Origin: Vicia villosa
Taxonomy: Eukaryota > Streptophyta > Magnoliopsida > Fabales > Fabaceae
DNA length: 64,000 nucleotides
Reading direction: 5' to 3'
Assembly (NCBI RefSeq): GCF_029867415.1
Contig: NC_081182.1
Span: 16,118,497-16,182,496 of the forward strand
Shown here one piece after another: positions 1-16,029 of this stretch. The position numbers were made by a program, and so were the translations under genes. A model generated the notes under the pieces. The model was not told where the DNA came from, searched no databases, and was given only the letters and a program-made list of their open reading frames with translations. The stretch's first letter is position 1. Each line of letters opens with the position of its first letter.

Positions 1-851
1 TGGTGTGCATAGCATGAAATGATAATTTCAGCAACAGTTACTCACTGATTCATAAACCACAACCTGCAACAACAATGAATAACATCACAACAACAATTCC
101 GCATCGAAAAATCGAGTTTAAAAGTGAAAGAAAAAGAAGAAGAAAAGAATTCGCGACGATTCATCATCTAAACACGATCATTGTTCCTTCCTAAGTGAGA
201 GAGAGACCGTTGACTTTGATATTTTGATTCTTGAGTGAGAGAGAGACCAATGCGATGAGATTTTGAAGTTCATGCGAGATACAGAAGAGCCCGGGCAGCT
301 GTCCTAGGTCGTCGGGCGCTGGCGTCGCCCCTGGCTGTAGTTTGGTGAAGACGTATCTGAATGTTGACGAAGGTGAGATAAGTGTCATAGTGAAGACGAA
401 TCTGAATGTTGACATAGGTGAGATAAGTGACAAATGTTAGGGTTTTTTTTTGGAGAAACGACTATTATGTATTGAGCAAGAGATAATTGTGCTTTTATGT
501 AAATAAATATTACCTTTAACCACAATTGAGAAGATGAACAGTGATGAAATTATTGAATTTTACACCGTGGTTGACTAAAAGAATAGTTTTGATATATAAG
601 AACAATCTCATTTGTGACCATAAAATGGAAAATTGAAGCAGCTGAGAATTGAACCATGTAACTTGTACATTTCACAACGGGTTTCAACTATAACATATGT
701 CTTTTAGTAAATACAAAAAAAATATCTAAAAATAATTTATTATCACGGTTAATATTGAGGCTGTTGTAATATTTTTGTAATAGTGTTGTGGTAAGCCTTG
801 ATTTCAAACTATGATCGGTGTGAAAGAGATATTTTTGAATTTTTACTAGTG
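1..851 (-). mobile_element. CACTA-like transposon terminus (partial)
   Basis: Read on the minus strand, the sequence starting at 851 is CACTAGTAAAAATTC, the usual form of a CACTA (En/Spm) terminal inverted repeat. Short motifs related to CCGTGGTT/CACGGTTAAT recur at about 555, 745 and 810, as subterminal repeats of this superfamily do. The opposite terminus is not in the window, so the element would extend past the left edge. An 80-codon minus-strand frame at 191-433 contains two near repeats of LISPxSTFR but matches no family I recognise and is probably not a gene. The terminal motif and subterminal repeats are seen; family membership is inferred. Confidence 0.42.
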
Positions 852-1160
852 TGTAATGAACCATTCTCTTATTTAAACTAAATTACGGTCAAGATTAAGT
901 TCAATTGAATTCTTGGACTTTAGCTTATCTCCTTCTCGATATGTGTACAACTTTTAGATGATAGTCATTTAAAACGAACAAAATATTTTTTATAAATAAA
1001 AAAGTAGAAATAATATTCTTACTAAATAAAATATAAAGTGAAAAGTATTATATTATAAGTGATGTCAATAGTATAAATTAAAGATTATGATTGAAATGAA
1101 AATAAATAATTAATATTTTATTTTAAAAAATGGGTCACCCATTTTAAAATATTTATTTTA
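852..1160. other. AT-rich intergenic DNA
   Basis: No coding frame or recognisable element. The last nine bases (1152-1160, TTTATTTTA) are the left target duplication of the next element. Confidence 0.6.
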
Positions 1161-2897
1161 GGGTTTAATATACTTCACCCCCTGCCAATAGCGAGTTTCG
1201 GTTTGGCCCCCTTGATTGTTTTTTTTAGCGAACGCCCCTTATAAAACTCAAAACCTGGATTTACCAAACCCTTTTACCACATTTGCTGACTGGGCTTTGA
1301 CTTGGAGATGATGTGGCAAAAGAGTTGTATAATTAATTAATTGAATTATATTTAACCACTAATACCTCCACTTTCCACCACCACCACCTCCACCTCCACC
1401 TCCATTGCCACTTCCTCCATATCCATTATCCCTGCTTCCACCATAACCAACACCACCATATCCTCATCCTCCCCCACCATGCAATGTATTCTGTGTGCTT
1501 CAACATCTTTCTTTTGGTTAGTAATTTCATGAGTTTGGTTTTATGTTGAATATCAATACGTGCCTGCCCCTCCTCTGCGTTCTTTATTTCCAATGGCAAG
1601 TGATGATGCTTTAGACTTGTTGTCTAAGATGTTTAGATATGACACAAAGGAATGAATTTCAGTGCAGCAGGCATTAGAACACTAGAACACAGGTATTACC
1701 TTTTAAAGATTCTGTTAACGAAAAAATTAATTTATTTTTTTTTCGTTTTCCTTAATTTAATCTCATCTTCCACACCAATATAGGAAAGATCCTGTTATTT
1801 TGAATTTGAAAGATTGATAAAATTATGCAGACTGAGGTGAACTTGTCCTAATTAAGTAATGTTACAAATAATTAAAATATGAAATAAAAAATATTCACAG
1901 AACCGATAATTTTCTGTGTGGCAATATTTTCAAAACCGAAAAACAACAGTTTTGGTGTTGAGTTTATGGCTATGATGTGTTGCATTGCAATTGTTGAAGT
2001 TGTGCTTTAGTTGTGAGTTGGCAGTGAGAACAATTTGTGCAGATTGTTGAGAGATCGGTAATGATGAATTTATAGTGCAGGTTGTTGTGAATGATGATGA
2101 TAGTGCTGCGACTCGGTGTCGGTTTCCCGTTGTCGGTATTGGTTCTGATTTCTCCTGTGTGTTGTCGCTGATGTCGTGCGATGGGTGTTGAAGCCTTGAG
2201 GATGTTGCCTTGAGGATGTTGTCCTCTTATTGATATAAAACTTATAAATATAAAAAAAATCTTTCAATGTAATGTTTTGATGCAAGTATTCATATACATG
2301 ATGCAGGTAGCAAATAATGTCACTTGATTTTTCTATCTTTGGATTAAAACCTCCCAACAGACCAACAATTAACAGGTTAGTGGATAAGTATATAATAATA
2401 TGGATCATCCAAACGTTTCAAAGCTGCATAATAATGTTTTTCTTTTGTTCTGCAGTGCTGACAGATCACATGGAGAAGCTGCTATGAATGTTTAGAGATG
2501 TTTACATGAAGAAGTTGCAGTGCAAGCTGATAAGCATCTCATTTCAGCAGCCGAGGGCATTTTTTGTAGCCATTGCGGATCGTTGTTGATGTTGTAGTGC
2601 ATCGTTTGGTTGAAGATGTTGTGTCTAATGTTGGGATTGTGGATATGGAGGAAGTGGAGGTGGAGGTGGTGGTGGTGGAAAGTGGAGGTATTAGTGGTTA
2701 AATATAATTCAATTAGTTAATTATACAACTCTTTTGCCACATTATCTCCAAGTCAAAGCCCAGTCAGCAAATGTGGTAAAAGGGTTTGGTAAATCCAGAT
2801 TTTGGATTTTATAAGGGGCGTTTGCTAAAAAAAAAAACATTCAAGGGGGCCAAACCGAAACTCGCTATATTGACAGGGGGTGAAGTATATTAAACCC
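1161..2897. mobile_element. Mutator-like element (non-autonomous MULE), complete
   Basis: The element begins GGGTTTAATATACTTCACCC and ends with the reverse complement of the same pattern. It is flanked on both sides by the perfect 9-bp direct repeat TTTATTTTA (1152-1160 and 2898-2906), and a 9-bp duplication is the Mutator hallmark. The terminal inverted repeats are long: 1161 to about 1425 and about 2641-2897. Their inner ends include a purine/pyrimidine-asymmetric block rich in CCACCT/AGGTGG. No transposase frame is visible in the 1.2-kb interior, so it would be mobilised in trans. The interior (about 1430-2640) has several GC-richer stretches that could be captured host sequence (Pack-MULE), but I could not identify a donor gene. 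Confidence 0.85.
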
Positions 2898-3044
2898 TTT
2901 ATTTTACAAATAGATCATTATTTTGTGAGAAGTGAATATATCACAAAAATACAAAATTTATTTTTGAAGTAATTATAATTTATCTTTTATAAATGTATTC
3001 ACTATTTATAGGAAAAATGTGATTTTTATTTTTTAAAAATTGAT

Positions 3045-4793
3045 TGTAACACTCCATACATAAATGGCTAGTATATTATGCATGAAACATTAAAAATTGA
3101 TATTGAGTACATACAAAAGGCAAGATATAAGATGATCCATTTTAAAATACAACATGAAATTCTCATAAGAATTACAAAACATGTTTCTTCAGTGGATCTG
3201 TACAGCGGAAAATGAGATCTGACGAGGTCTCCGAGCCATCACCACTTCTAAGTCTTTAGTCCAAACCTGCTACTGACCAAACACTACTAAACTGCACCTG
3301 AAAAAAATAAGTTGATTGGGGTGAGATTACTAAATCTCAGTGATTCCTCCTATCCTATGGGTCCACTCGGATCTACAAGGTACATGCATCAAAACCGAAT
3401 CCACCATTGATTCGGGGTTTATCCTCACATCCGGTACAAGTACGGAGAAAACAAGGAATCGTCCATCATAGGACTCATCATATCACAAGTATATCACAAA
3501 CAAGTATGCAAAACCCGTATCCATATACGGGGAATCAAGAAGTGTAATAAACCTCTGCTAGATTATAGAATGAACGCACTCTCGATGGGTTCGCCCATGC
3601 CTATTGTCAAGGGACTTGTACAAGCACACTGCAAGATGGTTAAACGGGTTCGCGCAAGCCTAAATGGTCGCGAGATGACCTTAACCTAATTGGCGTCATT
3701 GTCCCATTAACCTTCTTCACGCAAGTGAGTTACGCCAAGTACAAACCGCCACCTTGACGCATGAGCCCACAGGGCGAAAGCCTAATAGTATTCTACATGA
3801 CTTCACTAGAGGTGAGTTACCGAAAATGTATTGGCCTACGTGGCCACATAATCCCACCATACCGAGCACGCAAGTGTGTTAACGCCAAGTGAGTAAAAAG
3901 CCCCGTATGGCACTCACGAGCACACTGCAATGGTAGCTCAGGTGCACGACCTTTGATCACATCATCGGACTATTCTACGGACCCCATGGTCCGGGAAAAT
4001 ACCTTGACTTCATAGTAAGAGGTATATCCCAACCTAGCCCCCGGCCACTTCAATTCAAGCATACGCACACACAACAAGCGTAAGGTCATAAACAACATCA
4101 AAACATGTTATTAGCAAGGATTTAGGCATAATCTCTCAAACCCTTAAACCCCAAAAAGCTCCCAATTAGATAAAACCCCATTTTCTATCTAAAGAACTCA
4201 CCATAGGTTTAGAGAGGTTAAGATTGTGTTGTTGCTACCATTGGACTCCCTCCTTAATCAACACTTCACCTCTAACATGATCAAACCCGTAACCACTCTT
4301 TGACACACATTCAGCATGGACCTCCCAACTTCAAAATCGTTTTTCTCCACAAATAAACAAGCTATTAGAACGAAATAATATACCAAATCGAAGAGACTTC
4401 CGTGTAGAATCCAAATCTTCGAGAATTACCTGAATCGGAGTTGTGAGCAGAGAGTCATGATCAGTTTAGTGAGAGCTGTCCATGGAGTACGAAAATGGAA
4501 ACTTGAAATGAGTTGCAAGACTTCTTCCACTTCTCTCTCCACTTCTCTTTCACAAAATTCTGAATTTGGAATGATGTGCCTCTACCAACCAATCAAATGT
4601 CATGCAATATAAGGTTAAGGTCCAATGTGCCCCTCAACTAAACCAAAATTACCACCTTGCCATTTGGTTTGCTTCTAACCAACATCTTTCTATTCCAACT
4701 AACCTTCTCTTAATTATCATTAATCCATTATTTCCCTCTTAACACCTCATAATTATATGAATAATCATGCCTAGAATAATATGGGGTATTACA
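3045..4793 (-). mobile_element. Ty3/gypsy-type LTR, solo or 3'-truncated
   Basis: A 1,749-bp block starts TGTAACACTCC and ends GGGGTATTACA, imperfect inverted termini typical of the TGTAAYACCCC LTR class common in plant gypsy elements. Immediately after the right end comes TTCTCC. Read on the minus strand this gives GGAGAA directly before TGTAATACCCC, a polypurine-tract remnant in front of a 3' LTR, which sets the orientation. No matching target duplication was found (left flank TTGAT, right flank TTCTC), so truncation is more likely than a clean solo LTR. There is no coding sequence. Confidence 0.6.
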
Positions 4794-5247
4794 TTCTCCT
4801 GACAAATACTAATATTCTTTTATCAAAATTATAACAAAAAAAATTATGTAAATAACCATTTTTTTAATTTTGTTCTCATAATAATTATCATTTTCACTTA
4901 TTTCTCAAAGTAATTCACTTTTAAACCAAAATAAAATAAAATTAAGAGGTGTTTTTAATTGAATTGGCGACTGTATGTGATGTAGTCAATATAAATGGTG
5001 ACTGCATACATTTCATAAGAGGTATCAGCACTTCGATCTTGTATATTGTCGTCAATTCAATTGTGACATCTCTTATGAATTGTATGTCATTATCATTTGA
5101 ATTGGTTAGTCGATCATATAGATTGTCGTCAATTCAATTGTGACATCTCTCATGAATTGTATGCCATTACCATTTGAATTGGTTATACCACATGGCAGTG
5201 GTAAATCAATTGACCATACCTTTTATTCTTTTAAATAGAGGTGTTAA
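4794..5247. other. Intergenic DNA with a 77-bp direct duplication
   Basis: AT-rich DNA with no convincing gene. A segment beginning ATTGTCGTCAATTCAATTGT at 5045 is repeated at 5122 with a 77-bp period and only a few changes. A 64-codon plus-strand frame over it (4949-5143) is made by the repeat and is not credible as a gene. Confidence 0.55.
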
Positions 5248-5324
5248 TCTATAATATAAGAAAATAAGTGGTTCTGGCTTTTACAAAATTACCCATCCTT
5301 ACTTTTTGTACACCTATTAAAATA

Positions 5325-5619
5325 AGGGTTAATGAACATTTTGGTCCTTATAAATATTGCAGATTTCGTTTTTAGTCCCTCCAAAATTTTCCTTTAAGAA
5401 ATCGTCCCTTCAAAATTTTTCGTCTAAACTATTAGTCCCTAACGTCAATTTGCTAGAGATTAGCTACGACTTTAGCCACCGATTAGCTACGAAATTTGAC
5501 GTTAGGGACTAATAGTTTGGAAGAAAAATTTTGAAAGGACGATTTCTTGAAGGAAAATTTTGGAGGGACTAAAAATGAAATTTGAAATATTTAAAGGGAC
5601 GAAAAAGTTCATTAACCCT
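5325..5619. mobile_element. Fold-back MITE nested in the Helitron
   Basis: A 295-bp element begins AGGGTTAATGAAC and ends GTTCATTAACCCT. The two halves are largely inverted copies of each other, including the segments around TTAGTCCCTCCAAAATTTTCC, so the whole could fold into one hairpin. It is flanked by TAAAATA on both sides (5318-5324 and 5620-5626). A 7-bp duplication leaves the superfamily open; an atypical Mutator-like MITE is the best guess. Confidence 0.7.
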
Positions 5620-5814
5620 TAAAATAATTGGTTTTTTGGTCTATCCACACAATTGTCCATTATAATCTTAATATTTTATTCAACTATATTATAACTTATT
5701 TTCACCATTCTTTCTCTCTCTTCACCTTTTTAGTTTTCTACCATAATCTCTCTATACTTCATTTACTCTTTAAAAAAAATGGTATTTATGATCCACAAAA
5801 TTTTAATAAAAAAT

Positions 5815-7610
5815 AATAATACGGGAAAAAAATTATTATTGATCTAAATATTTTTGTATACAAACATTTACTATTCATTCAGATATTTTTGTAAATGATA
5901 CCTAAACATAAATAATATTTGTATCACAAAAATCTATTATTGATCTAAATATTTTTATATAAGAAAAATATTATTTATGATCCAAAAAAAATTTATTCAA
6001 AAATGGTATGCAAGAAAAAATCTATTATTGATCTAAATATTTTTTATACGAAAATTTACTATTCACTCAAATATTTTTATAAATGATATATAAACAAAAA
6101 TAATATTTGTATACAGAAAATTTTTATTATTGATCTAAATATTTTTATATACGGAAAATGATATTTATGATCTAAAAAAATTTATTCAAAAATGGTATAC
6201 GGGAAAAAATATATTACTGATCTAAATATTTTTATATACGAAAATTTACTATTGATATAGATATTTTTGTAACCATTACCTAAACATAAATAATATTTGT
6301 ATACGGGAAAAATCTATAATTGATCTAAATATTTTTCTATACGAAAAATGGTGTTTATGATCCCAAAAAGTTTAATTCAAAAATGATATACGAGAAAGAA
6401 TTTATTATTGATCTAAATATTTTTATATACGAACATTTACTATTGATCCAGATATATTTATAAACGATACCTAAACATAAATAATATTGTATGCGGAAAA
6501 AAATATATAATTGACCTAAATATTTTTCTATATGAAAAATACTATTTATGATCCAAAAAAATTTAATTCAAAAATGGTATACGGGAAAAAATATATTAAT
6601 GATATAAATTTTTTTATATACAAAAATTTACTATTGATCCAAATATATTTATAAACGATACCTAAACATAAATAATATTGTATACGGGAAAAAAATCTAT
6701 AGTTGACCTAAATATTTTTCTATATGAAAAATTGTATTTATGATCCAAAAAAATTTAATTCAAAAATGGTATACGGGAAAAAATCTATTAATGATCTAAA
6801 TATTTTTATATACAAAAATTTACTATTGATTCAGATATTTTAGTAAACGATACCTAAACATAAATAATATTTGTCTACGGGAATTTTTTTTATTGATCTA
6901 AATATTTTTCTATATGAAAAATGGTACTTATGATAAAAAAAATTTAATTCAAAAATGGTATACGGAAAAAAGTCTATTATTGATTTAAATATTTTTATAT
7001 AAAAAATTTACTATTGATCCAGATATTTTTGTAAATGATACTGAACATAAATAATATTTAAATACGGGAAAAATCTATTATTGATCTAAATATTTTTATA
7101 TACGAAAAATGTAATTTATGATCCATAAAAAATTTATTCAAAAATGATATACGGGAAAAAATCTATTATTGATCTAAATATTTTTTTATACGTAAATTTA
7201 CTATTCATTCAAATATTTTTATAAATGATACCTAAACAAAAAAATATCTGTATACGGAAAAAAATTATTATTGATCTAAATATTTTTATATACGAAAAAT
7301 GGTATTTAGATCCATAAAAAATTTTTTCAAAAATGGTATATGAGAAAAAAATTTATTATTGATCTAAATATTTTTATATACAAAAATTTACAATTTATCC
7401 AGATATTTTTGTAAATGATATCTAAACAGAAATAATATTTGAATACGGGAAAAAATATATTCTTGTCTATATATATTTATATATAAGAAAGATGATATTT
7501 ATGATTCAAATATTTATGATCCAAGAATGATATAAGAGAAAAAAAAATTAGTATTGATCTAAATATTTTGATATACGAAAAATTTATTATTGATCTAAAT
7601 AATTTTGCAT
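5815..7610. repeat. 190-bp tandem repeat (minisatellite), about nine copies
   Basis: The motif TTCAAAAATGGTATACGGGA recurs at about 5991, 6181, 6370, 6562, 6755, 6940, 7132 and 7322, giving periods of 185-193 bp. Each unit also contains GATCTAAATATTTTTATATACG and CTAAACATAAATAATATTTG. The unit appears to consist of two related half-units. Composition is extremely AT-rich and there is no coding frame. Plant Helitrons often carry such internal minisatellites. Confidence 0.85.
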
Positions 7611-7698
7611 TTTAAATATTCTATTTAAAATAATATATTATGTAAATAAATGCGCGTATCAGACCAGAACTCGTGCGTATGCACGGATTTGTCACTAG

Positions 7699-8015
7699 TT
7701 CATATGACAACACTTCTTTAGTCTAATTTTTTTATTTAAAATAGATTACTATAGGTAAAAATGAGAGTGATTATAAAAAACTAAAATAAAAAAGATGCTT
7801 GTTTGTAGAAATATTTTCAAAATTGTAGCTCAACTATTCCGTCAAAAAAATTATACTTTAATTAAAGTTACTATTATTTAATCCCAAAAAATAAGCGCTT
7901 ATTTACCGGTGTTGTGTACTCTACTCGGTGGTGGTGCTCCGGTGGTGTTAGAATCCATAAAAAATAGGGAAATTGATTAAGTAGCCACCGTAACCACCTC
8001 CGCAACTGAACTGAA
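7699..8015 (+). promoter_or_regulatory. IMPL2 upstream region
   Basis: This is the only single-copy DNA between the Helitron end and the IMPL2 start codon, so the core promoter and 5' UTR should lie here. It holds a perfect 16-bp palindrome AAATAAGCGCTTATTT (7889-7904). No clear TATA box was found. The role is inferred from position only. Confidence 0.45.
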
Positions 8016-11000
8016 ATGTTGCTATCACAGTGCCATCTTCTTCACTCTCAAATTCCTAATAACACCTCCCTTCTCCATCTCCAATCAAACAAATTGACCT
8101 CTCCGTCATCTTCCAGACTCAGACTCAGAGCCATGGCCTCCTCCTCGCATCCTCACCAACTTATTCACTTCGCCGATGTCGCTAACAAAGCCGCCGACGC
8201 CGCCGGAGACGTCATCCGCAAATATTTCAGAAAAAAATTCGACATTATTCACAAACAGGATCTCAGTAAGTAATTCACTCACGATTTCTTCAATACTTCA
8301 CTTTCATGATTATTGTGATAATAATGTTTTGACTCTCTCACGCAGGTCCTGTCACCATTGCTGATCAATCCGCTGAGGAAGCTATGGTTTCTGTCATTCT
8401 TGACAATTTCCCTTCTCATGCTGTGTAACTCTTTTTCCCTACTTTTTTTATTGCACTTTAGTTCTAGAATATTTGCAAAAGTTGTTATAGTTTTCTTTCA
8501 GTTCTGAGATTGGGATCAATTTATGTTGAGCTTTGCATTTACATTGGAATTTGGATGTTGTTGGTTTCTCTATAATATAGAAAGTTAAATGACAATGGGA
8601 TTTGTCCTTGTTTGGATAAATAGCTTACTTGCAGCTTATCATGGAGAGTGTGTAAGCTATTTCTATAGTATTGGATACAATAAAGTTAGTTTTTTTTTAA
8701 ACAAGCTATGAGCTGTTTTTTTAAGTTATCTCTGAGAACTTATGGAAAGAAAGTGAAAAAACAACCAACAACAATGTCATAAGTTGTTTTCATGAGTTCT
8801 CTTAAATAGACTCACAAAACTTATGTTAGTAGATAAGCTCAAATAGACTCATAAGTTGTTTTCGTGAGTTCTCTCAAATAGACTCAAAGCAGATCTTTAG
8901 GGTTGTTTAGATTGGTTTATTTGAACTTACGGAAGAACTTATGAAAACAATTTATCACAATTTCATAAATTGTTTTTCAGTTTATTTCCATAAGTTCTCC
9001 ATAATAACTTTCGAAAACAACTTATGGTTTAGAAGAAAACAGTGTGAATTTATTTTATCATTTACTATAAAAAGTGCTTATAATAAGAGCTTATGTATGA
9101 TAAACATTTTTGCAAATTAAGTTGTTAATCTAAACAGAATTTTAGACTGAAATTGTTTCTGCATTTTGTTGATGTGGACTTGGAATTTGGAAGTAATAAC
9201 TAGGAAAACATAACCTACAACCGGATTGTAGATTCTGTACTATAAATTATTGAAACACTGAACCTGGATTTCACACCAATTAAATTGCAGTTATGGAGAG
9301 GAAAAAGGGTGGAGGTGTAAACAAAACAGTGCTGATTATGTTTGGGTATTAGATCCCATTGATGGAACTAAGAGCTTTATCACTGGTATATTTCCTTAAC
9401 CTCATTAATATTGGGTCACTAAGAGTACTCGAACTTACATTTTTTTAACTTTCCTCATTTTTATTCCATTTCAGGAAAACCCTTATTTGGCACTCTCATT
9501 GCTCTTTTGCAAAATGGCACACCAGTAAGTCATTATCTCATCTCTTACTACTTCAATGCCTATGTAGAATTTGACGGTGTCATTTTATTTTCCTATGAAA
9601 TTATTGAATCTGTCTTATTGAAGAGTGAAAAAAAACAGGATTGTCAATCATCTTATAGTCTTTTCAATTTAATCAGTTAATTGAGTAGACAAATTGAGGA
9701 TGTTAAAAATCACCTTGATTTCGTTAATATTTTACCTACGTGTTTGAATTGTAGACAAACTGAGGATGTTATTAAGATGAACTACAAGATGCAATCAGCC
9801 GTGTTATCGTTTTCAGTTTGTTGAGTGAGTATTATACTTTATGTTTTGACTTTTGTTTCCTTTTCATCAGATCCTTGGCATAATTGATCAACCTGTTTTA
9901 AAAGAAAGATGGATTGGGATAACTGGAAAGAAAACTACTCTGAATGGACAAGAAGTGTCCACACGCACTTGTGCGGACCTTTCTCAAGCATACCTGTAGG
10001 CTTTTCTTCTTTTTCCTTTGCAAACTTTATTATGAACAGTTCTTAAGTTCTAGAGGGATAACAAGGATTTTCTAGAAAACCGCAGTTAATATTTTTTTCA
10101 TCTACTGCTTTCAACATGGTTGCCATGGATTTCACAATTCTTTATGGTAGCTAATTTAAATTAATCTATTCACAACCCAGGTACACTACAAGCCCGCATC
10201 TTTTTAGTGGAGATGCAGAAGAGGCATTTATCCGAGTTAGAGACAAGGTCTGTTGCATTTCTTTACCAAATTGTAAACATAAAGATAGTGCATATAATAA
10301 TATCATTAATAGATAAATATGTCTATCAAGTACTTGCTTTGATGCGGTATGTTTTTCATAAATAGAATACTAGTTCAATTTCTATTTATGACATGGGTCT
10401 TGTTTCTTAACAACCAGAATTGGCATATAAATTCACTGATGTTATCAATTCAATCTATCTATCATTGTTGTGTATTGCTGACTCCACCTTTCCTAGTCAA
10501 GTGATTTCTTAATCCTATGCACTGTGTAAATATCTAGCCCTGTCAGCTTACAGTATTGCACTACTGTTTGGCTTGTTCTTATTTATGTGTATGCTGTGAA
10601 CTATTCTATGAATGATGATTGTTTCTGACAGTAATGATGATATATAATTTTCTTTCCCAAAAGATACATCTAGATTTCTTATCGTCATTCAGATATTCTA
10701 TCTTTTGCACTCCTCAGGTTAAAATTCCATTATACGGTTGTGACTGCTATGCATATGCTCTTTTATCTTCTGGCTTTGTGGATCTTGTAGTTGAGTCCGG
10801 TCTGAAGGTATTCACTATTGTCCAATCTTTGGTTGCTTGTTTTATTTAAGAATTTTGTGATCTTTCAGAGAAAAACTCAGATGATTAAAACCATATATGG
10901 GTTGTTATACTCATTATCTAAATATTTTCCTTGGGCAAACTTTTGTGTTTTTCAGCCGTACGACTTTCTTGCATTGATACCTGTTATTGAAGGCTCTGGA

Positions 11001-11288
11001 GGTGTCATAACTGATTGGAAAGGACATCAACTCCGTTGGGAAGCTTCGCCACTTTCAATCGCTACAAGTAAATTCTCATTCAACATCTCTCCTTTAAAGT
11101 CTTGCCTGATTTCTAATCCTTTCTTGAGTAGTATTTGACAGACATAATAAAACAGAATAGAACATATGGATTTTTGCTCTCTTTGGTTCCATTGTTGTCT
11201 TAAAGAATTGCCTGTTACAGGTTTTAATGTTGTAGCCGCCGGTGACAAACAGATTCATCAACAAGCTCTAGATTCATTAAAATGGTAG
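8016..11288 (+). CDS. IMPL2: Histidinol-phosphate phosphatase IMPL2, plastid (9 exons)
   Basis: Spliced from exons 8016-8265, 8346-8424, 9291-9385, 9475-9524, 9871-9995, 10181-10247, 10718-10807, 10956-11067 and 11221-11288. These total 936 nt, an open frame of 311 residues, and every intron is GT-AG. The first ~45 residues are Ser/Leu/Arg-rich with few acidic residues, as in a plastid transit peptide; an inner Met at 8134 matches the mature start of relatives. The inositol-monophosphatase fold shows the metal site EEKGW (exon 3), DPIDGTKSF (exon 3) and the late aspartate in KPYDFLAL (exons 7-8). YGCDCYAYALLSSGFVDLV distinguishes the IMPL2 branch. In plants IMPL2 dephosphorylates histidinol phosphate in plastid histidine synthesis. 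It converges on RPT4. Intron 2 carries a MITE. A headless second copy lies at 48.5-51.0 kb. Confidence 0.93.
8608..9139. mobile_element. MITE-like inverted-repeat element in IMPL2 intron 2
   Basis: The left end TTGTTTGGATAAATAGCTTA pairs imperfectly with the right end TTAAGTTGTTAATCTAAACAGAA, and the interior is full of AACTTATG/CATAAGTT segments. This is the look of an old hAT/fold-back MITE common in plants. A 73-bp internal duplication begins at 8778 and repeats at 8851. No clear target duplication. The diverged counterpart at about 48,530-48,875 lacks about 190 bp of it. Confidence 0.5.
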
Positions 11289-12951
11289 TATGGATGCTTC
11301 AAGTCTCTAATCTTCTTCAGAAGCCAATTTCTAGTTTAGATGTTCCTAAAGACGCGTATTATGATTCCATTGTCACGCATCTATTTATCAAAATCTGAGA
11401 TGTACTATATAAGGAAAGGTGAGTAGTCAGTGAAGGATAATTGTCAGAGTACAAATGTAGAAGAGATGCTAATTCAGTCTTAGGACATGGTTTCGTTCAG
11501 AGTGGCAAAACTTATTCTTAAGAATGGAATGCTGAAAATAAAATGTAACTTTGTTTGTTATGAAAGAATAAAAATATGTTCCTAGATGCAATTTATACCA
11601 GAGGTATTCTTTTTCTTCCCATGAAGACAGGATTTTTAAGAATCAACCAATTTAAAGAACAAAAAATTTTAAATCCATAAATAAGTTGTAAATAATTCAA
11701 TCAAAACACTAGAGAAATAGATATTAACAAATATCATTTTCCTATTTATAAAATAGAATTCATAAATTCATAATAAAAGAAAATATAAATAAAATGTAAA
11801 TAGTCCTAACAAAAAATAATTATACCAACTAAACTGAACCAACTTGTACATCAGGGAACAAGTATTTAAGGCTCAAAATGAAGGGTGGAGAGGACCGCCC
11901 CTAGCAAGTTGAGGACGGGGCATTCACAGAATACTGTAGGGTGGAGGACCGCCCATAGCAAGTTGAGGGCAGGGCATTCCTAGGGAGACAAGGCGTTCAC
12001 CACGAGATACTTTACATTAATCGTTTTGAAGTCATTTTGAATAAGTAAAATTTCACATAAGCTCTTTTACCTCAATCTTGATTTAAATCAATAAGATAAC
12101 TGAATTATCTATATTACCTTACATCCATTCACTTCTTTTTGGTGTAATCATAAAACCACTCTCTTCAAACTCAAATTTAACAAAATCAGTTTTATAAAAT
12201 TCAATTTAATCAAAATCACGTTTGCTTGTTTACAATTCATAATAGCAACTCAAAATCCTGTTTGTTAAACACTCTTGATAGTTAATCCACATATACGATA
12301 GACTTCTCTTGCTTTCAAATATTAAAAGAAAGATACAATGTCATGTGAATATTTTGAAAGATGTGATTCTGTGAGGAGCGTCACCTTCTAAAACCCTTGC
12401 TTTAGAAATAAAACAAAAATCTTTTTTATAATTAAAACACAGGATTCCACATAAAAGTTCACTGACTATTAATTGCACTGCCAAAGAAATATTTAAACTT
12501 ATGTGTTGGTGTAGTGGTCGAGCACCATATACCAAATACTGAAGAAAAAAAAAACATTAAATAACTAAACTCCAACAAATTTGAATACAAGTTCTTTATG
12601 TTGAAGGATGAACTTTCACATCAAAACAACTAAGACAAATAAATTGCAATCAAACTTCCAAGAAAAAAAAATTAAATAAAAATTTCATTTTGGTACTTCA
12701 CATCCAAAAATGACTTCCCTTAATATTTTGCTTAAGACCTACGAATGAGGTAGGCCAACCTTGAATACTGTAAGTATGTAACACTAACCTATAGTTGAAC
12801 TGCAAATCCAACAAAAACTATCCAAGCTTACAAAGCAAAAGTATGTCAATTGGTGGGCTAGAAGAGACCAAACAATGAAAATGGAGTACTAGTTGCTCCA
12901 GAAGTTCTTTGGGTGGTGCAAGATAAATAGATGTACCACAAAAAATGAGAT
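11289..12951. other. Intergenic DNA between convergent IMPL2 and RPT4 3' ends
   Basis: This should hold the 3' UTRs and polyadenylation sites of both genes. The only structure seen is a 56-bp direct duplication beginning AGGGTGGA at 11882 and 11938, containing GGACCGCCC and AGCAAGTTGAGG. It is GC-rich against an AT-rich background. Short frames here have no family resemblance. Confidence 0.6.

Positions 12952-16029
<3,078 letters not shown>

Larger units (their letters stand above)
5248..7698 (+). mobile_element. Helitron (non-autonomous) with internal minisatellite
   Basis: The 5' end reads TCTATAATATAAG after a host A. The 3' end is CTAG (7695-7698) followed by a host T. A short hairpin, CGTGC(GTAT)GCACG at 7672-7685, sits about 9 bases before CTAG. 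TC...hairpin...CTRR inserted between A and T with no target duplication is the Helitron signature. No Rep/helicase coding is present. Most of the body is a 190-bp tandem repeat, and a fold-back element is nested near its 5' end. Its 3' end lies 317 bp upstream of the IMPL2 start codon, so it forms the distal promoter side of that gene. Confidence 0.65.
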
